DNA of 64,000 nt, from the NCBI RefSeq assembly GCF_014640975.1, contig NZ_BMHO01000002.1:124001-188000 (forward strand). Reading direction: 5' to 3'. This DNA is from Microbacterium faecale. Lineage in GTDB: Bacteria; Actinomycetota; Actinomycetes; Actinomycetales; Microbacteriaceae. The notes under the pieces are model-generated. The model did not search any database, had not been told where the DNA came from, and saw nothing but the letters and a program-made list of their open reading frames with translations. How positions within the stretch are numbered: the first letter of the stretch is position 1; each line of letters starts with the position of its first letter. Position numbers and translations under genes: made by a program. Below, in pieces: positions 25,329 to 34,177 of the stretch.

Positions 25329-27782
25329 TCACTCGGGCACCTCGTAGTAGTCGATCGACGGCGGCACGCTCGCGTGCGGATAGACGCCGTCCTCCGCGCG
25401 CCGGCGCAGCCGCGGGCGCCCCGGGCGGACCGGCCCCTGGTCGGCGAGCGGAACCACGATGCGTGCTCCCGGCGCCACGGTGAAGTTCTCTCCGCGCACC
25501 GCAAATGCCACGGGCTTCCCCTCCCCCGCACGGGCGCCGATCTCCAGCTCAGCGGGGCGCACCGTGACGTCGATGCGCGTCCCACGCCACGTCAGCGGGA
25601 ACGACAGCTCGGGCCAGGCGGCAGGAAGTCGGGGGTCGAAGCTGAGTTCGCCGCCGTGATCCCGCATGCCGCCGAATCCGCTTACCAGGGCCGTCCACGC
25701 GCCGCCGGCAGCCGCGATGTGCACGCCGTCTGCCGTGTTCCGATGCAGGTCCGCGAGATCAACGAAGAGCGAGTGCTCGAAGTATTCGAGCGCGAGCTCC
25801 TGGTAGCCGACCTCGGCGGCCATCACCGCCTGCGCGACGCCCGACAGCGTGGAATCTCCTGTCGTGAGCGGGTCGTAGTACTCGAAGTCGGCGAGCTTCT
25901 CGGCCTCCGTGAAGGCATTCCCCTGCAGGAACTCCGCCAGCACGACGTCCGCCTGCTTGAGCACCTGGAACCGGTAGATCACGAGCGGGTGGAAGTGCAG
26001 CAGCAGCGGACGGTGTTCGTCCGACGTGTTCTCGAGATCCCACAGCTCGCGCTCCAGGAACAGCGCGTCTTGCGGGTGGATGCCCGCCTCAGCGCTGTAC
26101 GGGATGTGGATCGCGTCGCCGAGCCGCTCCCAGTCGTCGGCCTCCTCGGGACGTAACGCGAGGCGATCCGCCATCGCCCGGTACCGCTCGGGGGCGCGAT
26201 CAGCCATCTCTCGCACGACGCGAGCGGCCGCGCGCACGTTGAACCGAGCCATCACGTTCGTGAAGAGGTTGTCGTTCACGACCGTCGTGTACTCGTCCGG
26301 ACCGGTCACGCCGTGGATGTGGAACGAGTCCTCGCGCCAGAAGCCGAGCGTCGACCAGAGGCGCGCGGTCTCGACGAGCAGATCGACGCCGTCGCTCGCC
26401 ATGAACGCCTCGTCGCCGGTAGCGCGCACGTACTTCACGAGCGCATACGCGACGTCGGCGTTGATGTGGTACTGCGCCGTGCCGGCGGCGTAGTAGGCGG
26501 ATGCCTCCTCGCCGTTGATCGTGCGCCACGGGATGAGTGCCCCATCCTCGCTCAGCTGCGAGGCCCGACGCCGTGCCGCGGGGAGCGTCGAGGCGCGCCA
26601 CCGCAGCGCATTGCGCGCCCAGGTGGGCGAGGTGTAGTCGAGGAACGGCAGCACGTAGATGTCCGTGTCCCAGAAGTAGTGCCCGCTGTAGCCGGATCCC
26701 GTCATCCCCTTCGCGGGGACGCCCCACCCATCAGCGCGTGCCGACGCCATCGCGACCTGCAGCAGGCCCCACCGGATCGCCTGTTGGAGCTCATCGTGGC
26801 CCGGCACCCGCACGTCGGAGCGGTCCCAGAACGCATCGAGGAACGCCCGCTGCCGCGCGAAGTGCACCTCGGGGCCCGCGGCGGTCGCGCGATCGAGCGT
26901 GCGGCGGCCGCGGTCGATCAGCTCCGCCACGGGGACACCGCGCGAGGTGTGATAGCTGACGTACTTCGTGACCGTCACGGGGACGCCCGCCTTCGCGTTC
27001 ACGCGGAAGACGTTGCGAGAGATGTCCGCTTCGATGAGCCCGCGCGATTCGAACTCGTTCTCGGTCTCGACCACGTGGTCGGCGACGACCGCGAGCGTCA
27101 TGCCGCTGGACGCCGCGCGATACGACAGCGTCGATCGCGTGCCCACCTGCCAGTGCTCCTGCGGGTCGAGCACTCGCTCCGTGATCTGCTCGGCCTTGCG
27201 CGGATCCGCGCGGTGCGCCGCGGCGGGGCGGCCGCCGTAGACGTCTTCGCCGTCCTGGCGGTTGATGATCTGACAGTTGACCACGACCGGCGCGTCGGCG
27301 TTCAGCACCGTGACGCTCATCTGGAGGACCGCGAGGTGGCGGTCCTCGAACGAGATCATCCGGGTCGACTCGAGCAGCACTTCCTTGCCCGTCGGCGTCA
27401 CCCATCGGACCCGTCGGCGCTGCGTCGCGTCGCGGAAGTCGAGGCACCGTTCGTACTCGGTGATCTCCGCCATGTCGATCGACATGGGCTCGTCGTCGAC
27501 GTACACGCGCATGATCTTCGCGTCGGGCACGTTCACGATCGTCTGCCCGACCTCGGCGAAGCCGTAGGCGTTCTCCGCATGCCGGATCGGCCACGTCTCG
27601 TGGAACCCGTTGATGAACGTGCCGTGCTCGTGCGCCTGGAGCCCCTCGGGGTGGTCAGCGCGCATGCCGAGGAAGCCATTGCCGATAGCGAACGTCGTCT
27701 CCGTGACGCCGAGGTCGGCCTCGTCGAAGCGCGTCTCGACGAGACGCCACGGGTCGGTCGGGTAGCGTTCGCGGTCGATCAT
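25329..27782 (-). CDS. Glycoside hydrolase family 65 disaccharide phosphorylase
   Basis: 817 residues. GH65 enzymes split an alpha-glucoside with phosphate into beta-glucose 1-phosphate and a sugar. The N-terminal beta domain contains ETTFAIGNGFLGMR. The (alpha/alpha)6 barrel has YSGHYFWDTDIYVLPF and the catalytic acid Glu in HGVTGPDEYT, and the phosphate-binding region lies near QADVVLAEFLQGN. The ATG overlaps the stop of the beta-phosphoglucomutase gene, whose product consumes beta-glucose 1-phosphate. The pair parallels Rv3401-Rv3400 of M. tuberculosis. Maltose, trehalose or kojibiose cannot be told apart here. Confidence 0.9.
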   Translation of the reverse strand: MIDRERYPTDPWRLVETRFDEADLGVTETTFAIGNGFLGMRADHPEGLQAHEHGTFINGFHETWPIRHAENAYGFAEVGQTIVNVPDAKIMRVYVDDEPMSIDMAEITEYERCLDFRDATQRRRVRWVTPTGKEVLLESTRMISFEDRHLAVLQMSVTVLNADAPVVVNCQIINRQDGEDVYGGRPAAAHRADPRKAEQITERVLDPQEHWQVGTRSTLSYRAASSGMTLAVVADHVVETENEFESRGLIEADISRNVFRVNAKAGVPVTVTKYVSYHTSRGVPVAELIDRGRRTLDRATAAGPEVHFARQRAFLDAFWDRSDVRVPGHDELQQAIRWGLLQVAMASARADGWGVPAKGMTGSGYSGHYFWDTDIYVLPFLDYTSPTWARNALRWRASTLPAARRRASQLSEDGALIPWRTINGEEASAYYAAGTAQYHINADVAYALVKYVRATGDEAFMASDGVDLLVETARLWSTLGFWREDSFHIHGVTGPDEYTTVVNDNLFTNVMARFNVRAAARVVREMADRAPERYRAMADRLALRPEEADDWERLGDAIHIPYSAEAGIHPQDALFLERELWDLENTSDEHRPLLLHFHPLVIYRFQVLKQADVVLAEFLQGNAFTEAEKLADFEYYDPLTTGDSTLSGVAQAVMAAEVGYQELALEYFEHSLFVDLADLHRNTADGVHIAAAGGAWTALVSGFGGMRDHGGELSFDPRLPAAWPELSFPLTWRGTRIDVTVRPAELEIGARAGEGKPVAFAVRGENFTVAPGARIVVPLADQGPVRPGRPRLRRRAEDGVYPHASVPPSIDYYEVPE

Positions 27783-28516
27783 CGGGTCTCCAGCAGGTCG
27801 GCGAGGTCGGTCACGATGTGGTGGGCGCCGGCGGCGCGCAGGCTGTCGGCCCCGACGCCGCGGTCGACGCCGATGACGAGGCCGAAGCCCCCGGCGATGC
27901 CGGACTCCACGCCGGCGAGCGCATCTTCGACGACGACGGTCCGGGCGGGATCCACGCCGAGCGCGCGGGCGCCTTCGATGAAGACGTCGGGGGCAGGCTT
28001 CGAGGGGAGGTTCCGTTCCTCCGCGACGACGCCGTCCACGACGACGTCGAACCGTTCGCGCAGGCCCGCGGCGCGCAGGACGATGTCGGCGTTCTTCGAA
28101 CTCGAGACGACTGCCACCGGCGTCCCGGCACGCTCGAGCTCGTCGAGCAGGGCGACGGATCCCACGTACGGCGCAATGCCGTCACGTCCGAGGACGCGGG
28201 TGAACGCCGTGTTCTTGCGGTTGCCGACGCCGCAGACTGTCGGTGTCTCAGGCGGATCCGTCGGGTCGCCCCACGGCACCTCGACGTCGCGACTGCGCAG
28301 CAGCGCGGCGACGCCGTCGTAGCGCTTCTTGCCGTCGACGTAGGCGAAGTAGTCCTCGTCCGTGTACGGCGGCGTGATGTCCCAGGCGGCGAACAGCTCG
28401 TCGAACATCGTCTGCCACGCGTGCATGTGCACCTCGGCAGTCGGGGTGAGCACGCCGTCGAGATCGAAGAGGACGGCCTCATAGTCCTGCAGGCGGGGGG
28501 TGGCGCGGTCGGTCAC
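27779..28516 (-). CDS. HAD-superfamily beta-phosphoglucomutase-like protein
   Basis: 245 residues from a GTG overlapping the ackA stop. Motif I LFDLDGVLTPT, with the nucleophile and acid Asp separated by one residue, motif II VSSSKN, motif III Lys in PSKPAPD, and motif IV VVEDALAGVESG are all present. The cap domain is inserted after motif I as in beta-phosphoglucomutase. It probably converts beta-glucose 1-phosphate from the neighbouring GH65 enzyme to glucose 6-phosphate. Confidence 0.88.
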   Translation of the reverse strand: MTDRATPRLQDYEAVLFDLDGVLTPTAEVHMHAWQTMFDELFAAWDITPPYTDEDYFAYVDGKKRYDGVAALLRSRDVEVPWGDPTDPPETPTVCGVGNRKNTAFTRVLGRDGIAPYVGSVALLDELERAGTPVAVVSSSKNADIVLRAAGLRERFDVVVDGVVAEERNLPSKPAPDVFIEGARALGVDPARTVVVEDALAGVESGIAGGFGLVIGVDRGVGADSLRAAGAHHIVTDLADLLETR

Positions 28517-29757
28517 TCGGCTCTCCGGAAGGTTGCGGCGTGGAGGGTCTGACGGGCGATTTCGACCTCTTCGTCAGTTGGTACGACGAGCACGACGATA
28601 TCGGAGTCGTCTGAGGAGATCTGTGCGATCTCACCACGCGGCACCGATCGATTCCGGTCATGATCGATCCGTACCCCGAGAAAGCCGAGCCGATCGAGCG
28701 CACGTTCGCGGATCAGGGCGGCGTTCTCGCCGACGCCCGCGGTGAAACTGATCACGTCGGCACCGCCGAGCTGTGCGAGATAGGCGCCGGCATAGGCGCG
28801 GATCCGGTGGACGTACACGTCGATTGCGAGCTGCGCCGCCTGGTCGTCTGCCTCCGCCCGAGCGACGAGATCGCGCATGTCGTTCGCGCCAGCGAGCCCC
28901 ACGAGGCCGCTGCGGCGGTTCAGGAGGTCGTCGAGGTCGTCCGTGTCATACCCAGCGGTGCGCTGCAGGTGGAGCAGGATCGCCGGATCGACGTCCCCCG
29001 TGCGGGTGCCCATCACGAGGCCCTCGAGTGGGGTGAATCCCATCGACGTCTCGACCGAGCGCCCGCCATCGATGGCGGTCACCGAGGCCCCGTTGCCGAG
29101 GTGGAACACGATCTGACGGACGGTCTCGAGCGGCCGACCGAGGTGCGCGGCAGCCTGCTCGCTCACGTACTTGTGGCTCGTGCCATGGAAGCCATATCGA
29201 CGGATCCGGTGTCGGCGGGCCACCTCACGATCGAGCGCGTAGGTATATGCCTCCGGCGGCATGGTCTGATGGAACGCCGTGTCGAAGACGGCGACATGGT
29301 CGACGTCCGCGAACGCCGCTCGGGCGGCCCGGATCCCCTCGAGCGCCCCGGGATTGTGCAGCGGCGCGAGCAGGGAGAGGTCGTCGATCGACTCTTCGAC
29401 GGCGTCATCGACGATCGTGGCCCGGAAGAAGCGCGCTCCGCCATGCACGACCCGGTGTCCGACCGCGTCGGGGCGATGCTCGTCGAACGACGGCCCGTGC
29501 GCAGCGAACGCCTCGAGCATCACGGCGAAGCCGGTCGTGTGATCGGGAATCGCCCGGGTCAGCTGCTGCGTGACGTCGGCCACCGTGGGCGCCGGCTCCC
29601 CCGCCTCGGCGTGCGCGACGACGGTGTGCGTCGCGACGCCCACCTTCTCGCCGATCCTCTCGACGAGGCCGTGGGCGAGCACCCGTTCGGCGAACATATC
29701 GATCAGGCGATACTTGAACGAGGACGACCCGCTGTTGACGACGAGGACGACGCTCAT
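28513..29757 (-). CDS. ackA: Acetate kinase
   Basis: 414 residues. Interconverts acetyl phosphate + ADP and acetate + ATP. N-terminal VLVVNSGSSSFKYRL, RRYGFHGTSHKYV, the phosphate-binding FHLGNGASVTAI, and TRTGDVDPAILLHL are diagnostic. The C-terminal FTAGVGENAALIRERAL is also typical. It overlaps pta upstream and the HAD gene downstream by 4 bases each, so acetate production is in one transcript with disaccharide phosphorolysis. Confidence 0.96.
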   Translation of the reverse strand: MSVVLVVNSGSSSFKYRLIDMFAERVLAHGLVERIGEKVGVATHTVVAHAEAGEPAPTVADVTQQLTRAIPDHTTGFAVMLEAFAAHGPSFDEHRPDAVGHRVVHGGARFFRATIVDDAVEESIDDLSLLAPLHNPGALEGIRAARAAFADVDHVAVFDTAFHQTMPPEAYTYALDREVARRHRIRRYGFHGTSHKYVSEQAAAHLGRPLETVRQIVFHLGNGASVTAIDGGRSVETSMGFTPLEGLVMGTRTGDVDPAILLHLQRTAGYDTDDLDDLLNRRSGLVGLAGANDMRDLVARAEADDQAAQLAIDVYVHRIRAYAGAYLAQLGGADVISFTAGVGENAALIRERALDRLGFLGVRIDHDRNRSVPRGEIAQISSDDSDIVVLVVPTDEEVEIARQTLHAATFRRAE

Positions 29758-31868
29758 CCGGCCTGTCCGGTCTGCGCCTGGATGGCGGTGATCGCGACGG
29801 TGTTGACGATGTCCTCGACGAGCGCACCGCGCGAGAGGTCGTTGATCGGCTTCGCGAGCCCCTGCAGCACGGGCCCGATGGCGACCGCACCGGCCGACCG
29901 CTGCACGGCCTTGTAGGTGTTGTTCCCCGTGTTGAGGTCGGGGAAGACGAACACCGTCGCACGTCCCGCGACGTCCGAGTCGGGCAGCTTGGTGCGGGCC
30001 ACGGCCGCGTCCGCCGCGGCGTCGTACTGAATCGGCCCCTCGATCGGCAGCTCGGGAGCGCGTTCCCGCGCGAGCGCCGTCGCCTCGCGCACCTTCTCGA
30101 CATCCGCCCCGGATCCCGACGCGCCCGTCGAATAGGACAGCATCGCCACGCGCGGATCGATCCCGAACAGCGACGCGGTCTCGGACGACGAGATCGCGAT
30201 GTCCGCGAGCTGAGTGCTCGTCGGATCCGGGATCACGGCGCAGTCGCCGTAGACGAGTACGCGATCGGCGAGCGCCATGAGGAACACGCTCGAGACGACG
30301 GAGACGCCGGGCGCGGTCTTGATGATCTCGAAAGAGGGGCGGATCGTGTGCGCCGTCGTGTGCGCGGCACCGGAGACCATGCCGTCGGCGTCACCCAGAT
30401 GCACCATCATCGTGCCGAAGTACGACACGTCGCTGACGAGGTCCGCCGCCTGGTCGTAGGTCATGCCCTTGTGCGCGCGCAGCCGCTGATACTCGGTGGC
30501 GAAGCGGTCGACATATGCCGGCTCGAACGGACTGAGCACGTCGGCGGCGCGAATGTCCAGGCCCAGCTCGACGGCGCGAGAACGGACTCGCTCCGGATCC
30601 CCGAGGATGGTCAGCTGCGCGACCGAGCGCTCGAGAAGGATCGCGGCGGCCTTCAGGATGCGGTCGTCGTCGCCCTCCGGGAGCACGATGTGCCGGGGCG
30701 CGGATCGGGCGCGCTCGAGAAGCTGATACTCGAACATCAGCGGCGTCACGACGGTCGCGCGGGCGATGCCGAGCACGCGGGTCAGTTCGTCGATGTCGAC
30801 GTTCTGGTCGAACAGGCCGAGCGCCCGGCTGTAGCGCTGCGGGCTCGAGGCGGCGAGCCGACCGCGCGCGGTCATCACGCGCATGGCGGTCGGATACGTG
30901 TCACCGGGCGTGGTGATGATCGGCAAGCGCGGGCCGAGGCCGTCGATCAGCCGCTGCAGGATGTCAGGAATCGCGGCGTCGCCGTTGAGCACGATGCCTG
31001 CGAGCGACGGGAAGGTTCCCGACCGGTGGGCCGTCAGCGTCGCGAGCAGGGCATCGCTGCGATCGGCCGGCACGATCACGACATCACCCTCGTCGAGGCG
31101 GGCGAGCACGTTCACCATCGACATCGCCGCGACCGTGACCCCGAGCGCCTCACGCGCGAGCAGCTGCTCATCTCCGGCGATCAGCGTGCCGTCGACGGCG
31201 CGCAGGACGTCACCCATCGTCGGCGCGACGAGAAGCGGATCCTCCGGCAGCGCCCACACCGGACCGTCCTCGACGCGCGCCGCGACCGCCGACACGATCT
31301 CGGCGGCGAGCGCCGCGTCCGCCCTGTTGACGATCGTCGCGGCGAGTTCGGCATTCTGTCGGCGCAGCTCGAGTACGGAGAGCGCAGCGATCTGCCCCAT
31401 CTGCTCCGGCGAGCGCGGCGGCGCGGATCCGAGGGACTCCGCCGAGCCGTGCGGCTGGCGGCCGCCGAGAACGAGCAGCACGGGCGCGCCGAGGTTCGCC
31501 GCGATGCGCGCGTTGTAGGCGAGCTCGGCTGGGCTCCCCACATCGGTGTAGTCGCTGCCGAGCACGACGACCGCGTCGCACTGCGCCTCGACCCGCTTGT
31601 AGCGCGCGACGATCGTCGAGAGGGCCCCCTCGGGATCCGCGCGGACGTCGTCGTAGGTGACCCCCACGCCGTCGTCGTACGCGAGGTCGACGTCGGTGTG
31701 GTCGAGGAGCATCTCGAGCACGTAGTCACGTTCGGACGTCGAACGCGCGATCGGGCGGAACACGCCGACGCGCGGCGCCACACGGCTCAGCGAATCGAGC
31801 ACGCCGAGGGCGACGGTCGACTTGCCCGACTGCCCCTCCGCGGAAGTGATGTAGATGCTCCGTGCCAC
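29754..31868 (-). CDS. pta: Phosphate acetyltransferase, long form
   Basis: 704 residues from the GTG at 31866-31868 (MARSIYITSAEGQSGKST), the start chosen because upstream codons run into the SRP RNA gene. Three domains: an N-terminal P-loop dethiobiotin-synthetase-like region (SAEGQSGKSTVALG), a central DRTGG domain, and the C-terminal PTA catalytic domain with HIVLPEGDDDRILKAA, SGAAHTTAHTIRP and VFVFPDLNTGNNTYKAVQR. Converts acetyl-CoA and phosphate to acetyl phosphate for AckA. It is the first gene of the four-gene minus operon. Confidence 0.96.
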   Translation of the reverse strand: MARSIYITSAEGQSGKSTVALGVLDSLSRVAPRVGVFRPIARSTSERDYVLEMLLDHTDVDLAYDDGVGVTYDDVRADPEGALSTIVARYKRVEAQCDAVVVLGSDYTDVGSPAELAYNARIAANLGAPVLLVLGGRQPHGSAESLGSAPPRSPEQMGQIAALSVLELRRQNAELAATIVNRADAALAAEIVSAVAARVEDGPVWALPEDPLLVAPTMGDVLRAVDGTLIAGDEQLLAREALGVTVAAMSMVNVLARLDEGDVVIVPADRSDALLATLTAHRSGTFPSLAGIVLNGDAAIPDILQRLIDGLGPRLPIITTPGDTYPTAMRVMTARGRLAASSPQRYSRALGLFDQNVDIDELTRVLGIARATVVTPLMFEYQLLERARSAPRHIVLPEGDDDRILKAAAILLERSVAQLTILGDPERVRSRAVELGLDIRAADVLSPFEPAYVDRFATEYQRLRAHKGMTYDQAADLVSDVSYFGTMMVHLGDADGMVSGAAHTTAHTIRPSFEIIKTAPGVSVVSSVFLMALADRVLVYGDCAVIPDPTSTQLADIAISSSETASLFGIDPRVAMLSYSTGASGSGADVEKVREATALARERAPELPIEGPIQYDAAADAAVARTKLPDSDVAGRATVFVFPDLNTGNNTYKAVQRSAGAVAIGPVLQGLAKPINDLSRGALVEDIVNTVAITAIQAQTGQAG

Positions 31869-31875
31869 GCGATTC

Positions 31876-31881
31876 AACCTA
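31876..31881 (-). promoter_or_regulatory. -10 box TAGGTT before pta
   Basis: TAGGTT lies 7 bases before the GTG of pta on the minus strand. It places a promoter for the pta-ackA-HAD-GH65 operon between pta and the SRP RNA gene. Confidence 0.5.
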
Positions 31882-31929
31882 CCCGCGTCGCGTGGGCGGC
31901 TGGAAGCCCTGGGCGGATCCGCCGAGACG

Positions 31930-32022
31930 AAAAAGACTCTCCGCGTACCCGGCAGAGCCCGGTTACCCTTGCTACGTTTCCGTCCTGGGGGAGTTGGCCT
32001 GGATGCCGTCACGCGGAGAGCT
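31930..32022 (-). ncRNA. ffs: 4.5S signal recognition particle RNA (small bacterial type)
   Basis: On the minus strand a perfect 10-bp closing stem (31937-31946 with 32011-32020) encloses the conserved domain IV: CCAGGA-CG-GAAA-CG-TAGCA, with a GNRA tetraloop flanked by the CAGGA/AGCA internal loop that Ffh binds. The adjoining arms include ACTCCCCCAGG and AGCAAGGGTAACC, as in actinobacterial SRP RNAs. The stem is followed by TCTTTTTC, acting as an intrinsic terminator. Ends are approximate. It forms the particle with Ffh that targets membrane and secreted proteins. Confidence 0.9.
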
Positions 32023-32090
32023 GATCCCAGCTTATCAGCCTGAGCGGACCGGTCGCCTGGCTAGGCTGACGAATGATGCCGGAGACAACG

Positions 32091-33050
32091 ATGACCCCAG
32101 ACGCATTCCAGTCGACCACCGATCGGATCGAGAACACGATCCGCGGCGTGATCGACGGGAAGGACGAGGCCGTGCGCGCCTCGCTCATCGTGCTCCTCGC
32201 CGAGGGCCATCTCCTCGTCGAGGACGTGCCGGGCGTGGGGAAGACGATGCTCGCCCGCGCGCTGGCCGCGTCGATCGACGCCGACGTCCGCCGGATCCAG
32301 TTCACACCCGATCTGCTGCCGGGCGACGTCACGGGCGTGTCGGTCTACAACCCGGCGACGCGCGAGTTCGCGTTCTCCCGCGGCGCAGTGTTCGCGAACG
32401 TCGTGATCGCGGACGAGATCAACCGCTCCTCCCCCAAGACCCAGTCAGCGCTGCTCGAGGCGATGGAAGAACGCCAGGTGTCGGTTGACGGCACGACGCA
32501 TCTGCTGCCGTCCCCCTTCCTCGTCGTGGCGACGCAGAACCCGCTCGAGATGGACGGCACGTACGCGCTGCCCGAGGCACAGCTCGATCGCTTCATGATG
32601 CGGATCTCGATGGGGTACCCGGACATGGACTCCGAGGCCCTCATGCTCCGCCAGCGCGACACGCACAATCCTCTGACGGATGTCCGCCCCGTCGTGACGC
32701 TCGACGAGGTCGCGGGCCTCGTGGCGTACGCACACCGCGTCCACGTCTCGCCCCTCGTCGAACGCTACGCGGTGACTCTTGCCCACGCGACCCGGTCGCA
32801 TCCCGACCTGCGGCTGGGTGCGAGCCCTCGGGCGACGCTGCAGCTCGTCCGCGCCGCCAAAGCGACGGCGGCACTCGCCGGCCGGGACTTCGTGATCCCG
32901 GATGACGTGTCCTCGCTCGCGAACGCCGTCTTCGGACACCGGCTGATCCCGGCGCGGCACGCGGCGACGGGCCGCACGTCGACCGACGCCGCCGCACGCA
33001 TCGTCGAGCAGATCATCGGCCAGGTGCACGTTCCCGTGGCGGATCGGTGA
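32091..33050 (+). CDS. MoxR-family AAA+ ATPase
   Basis: 319 residues from the ATG at 32091, chosen for its GGAG 6 bases upstream; ATGs at 32073 and 32076 are alternatives, and a TAGGCT box at 32062 would allow a leaderless start there. Walker A EDVPGVGKTMLARAL, Walker B VVIADEINRSSPKTQSALLEAM, and ATQNPLEMDGTYALPEAQLDRF are classic MoxR signatures. MoxR proteins act as chaperones in assembling or activating enzymes, usually with a DUF58/VWA partner. The next gene encodes one, beginning with a 4-base overlap. Confidence 0.93.
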   Translation: MTPDAFQSTTDRIENTIRGVIDGKDEAVRASLIVLLAEGHLLVEDVPGVGKTMLARALAASIDADVRRIQFTPDLLPGDVTGVSVYNPATREFAFSRGAVFANVVIADEINRSSPKTQSALLEAMEERQVSVDGTTHLLPSPFLVVATQNPLEMDGTYALPEAQLDRFMMRISMGYPDMDSEALMLRQRDTHNPLTDVRPVVTLDEVAGLVAYAHRVHVSPLVERYAVTLAHATRSHPDLRLGASPRATLQLVRAAKATAALAGRDFVIPDDVSSLANAVFGHRLIPARHAATGRTSTDAAARIVEQIIGQVHVPVADR

Positions 33051-34177
33051 CACGGCGGCGATCGAAGAGACCGGCACGCGGCCGGGTGGTTCCCACGGGT
33101 CGCGGGCTCGCCATGCTCGCGCTCGCGGCTGCGCTTGTCGCGGCCGGGATAGGCATCGATCGAATCGAGCTGACCTACCTCGGACTCGTGTTCGCGGGCG
33201 TCGTCGCGCTCGGGGCCATCGTCGTGCGTCTCGCGGCCGTTCCCCGCGCCGTCTCCCGCACCCTCAGCGCGGAGATCGTCGCGGTCGGCGAGACACTGCG
33301 CATCGAGGCGGCGATCGTCGGCGGCGCGATCGAGTTCATCGACCACGCGGTCGACGGCGCCTCGGACGGACTCGACATCCGCGAGATTCCGGCATCGACC
33401 GACGCCGCCTATCGCAGCGAGGTCACGGCCTCGCGTCGCGGCCCACAGACGGTCGGACCGCTGCGCGTCGAACTGCTGGCGCCGCTCCGCGTCGCTCGAC
33501 GCCGAGTCGCCGTCGGCGGGGTGGACGAGGTGATCGCGGTGCCCCCTGTCGTGGCGCTCGCGTCAGTGCACGCACGCGGACGTGAGGACGGCGAGGAGCC
33601 GACCCGGCACGAACGCATCGGCCAGGGAACCGACAACCTCGTCCCCCGCCCCTACCTCCCCGGCGATTCGATGCGCCGCGTGCACTGGCGCGCGTCGGCC
33701 CACCACGGCGACCTCATGGTCAGAGAAGAAGAACGAGAGACCACCCCGACCGCGGCCGTGATCCTCGATCTCGCCGACGACGCCTGGCCCGCCGACAGCG
33801 ACTTCGAGCGCGCTCTGAGCGCGTGCGTCTCCGTCGTCGCGCGCCTGCGCACCGACGGTTTCGCTGTCGACGTGATGGCCGCGGACGGCTCGATGCTCGG
33901 CTCCGTCGACTCATCAGAGGCCTTCGACGATCTCCTCGTGACGTGCGCGCGGCTCGATCCGCGCGGGCAGGGCGAGCCGACGATGAAACGGGCCGACGGC
34001 GCCGGGCTCGTCGTCGCGATCGGACGCGCACCCCGACCGGCGGCGACGCCCGCAACGCACGTCCTCTTGGCCGCGGATCCGACCCCCCTCGGCGCGGAGA
34101 CCACGGGCTGGCGCGCCACCGCGCTCGATGATGTGGCCCCCAGCTGGGCCCGGGCCCTGGACGGCGGCGACCGATGA
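33047..34177 (+). CDS. DUF58 domain protein, membrane-anchored partner of MoxR
   Basis: 376 residues from a GTG overlapping the moxR stop. Two N-terminal membrane segments (residues ~19-60) precede a beta-rich region. The conserved DUF58 core GTDNLVPRPYLPGDSMRRVHWRASAHHGDLMVREEE lies near residue 200, followed by a von Willebrand-like segment. The exact role is unknown. The MoxR-DUF58-transglutaminase trio is widespread and thought to act in envelope protein maturation. Confidence 0.9.
   Translation: MTRRRSKRPARGRVVPTGRGLAMLALAAALVAAGIGIDRIELTYLGLVFAGVVALGAIVVRLAAVPRAVSRTLSAEIVAVGETLRIEAAIVGGAIEFIDHAVDGASDGLDIREIPASTDAAYRSEVTASRRGPQTVGPLRVELLAPLRVARRRVAVGGVDEVIAVPPVVALASVHARGREDGEEPTRHERIGQGTDNLVPRPYLPGDSMRRVHWRASAHHGDLMVREEERETTPTAAVILDLADDAWPADSDFERALSACVSVVARLRTDGFAVDVMAADGSMLGSVDSSEAFDDLLVTCARLDPRGQGEPTMKRADGAGLVVAIGRAPRPAATPATHVLLAADPTPLGAETTGWRATALDDVAPSWARALDGGDR

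Noticed and set aside
29754..32012. 752-residue form of Pta starting at 32012
   Set aside because: The extra 48 codons pass through the SRP RNA gene and are not conserved-looking; the GTG at 31868 starts exactly at the P-loop domain and follows a -10 box.
32009..32332. Protein frames running through the SRP RNA gene
   Set aside because: They overlap the conserved RNA structure and the real moxR gene and show no protein-like features.
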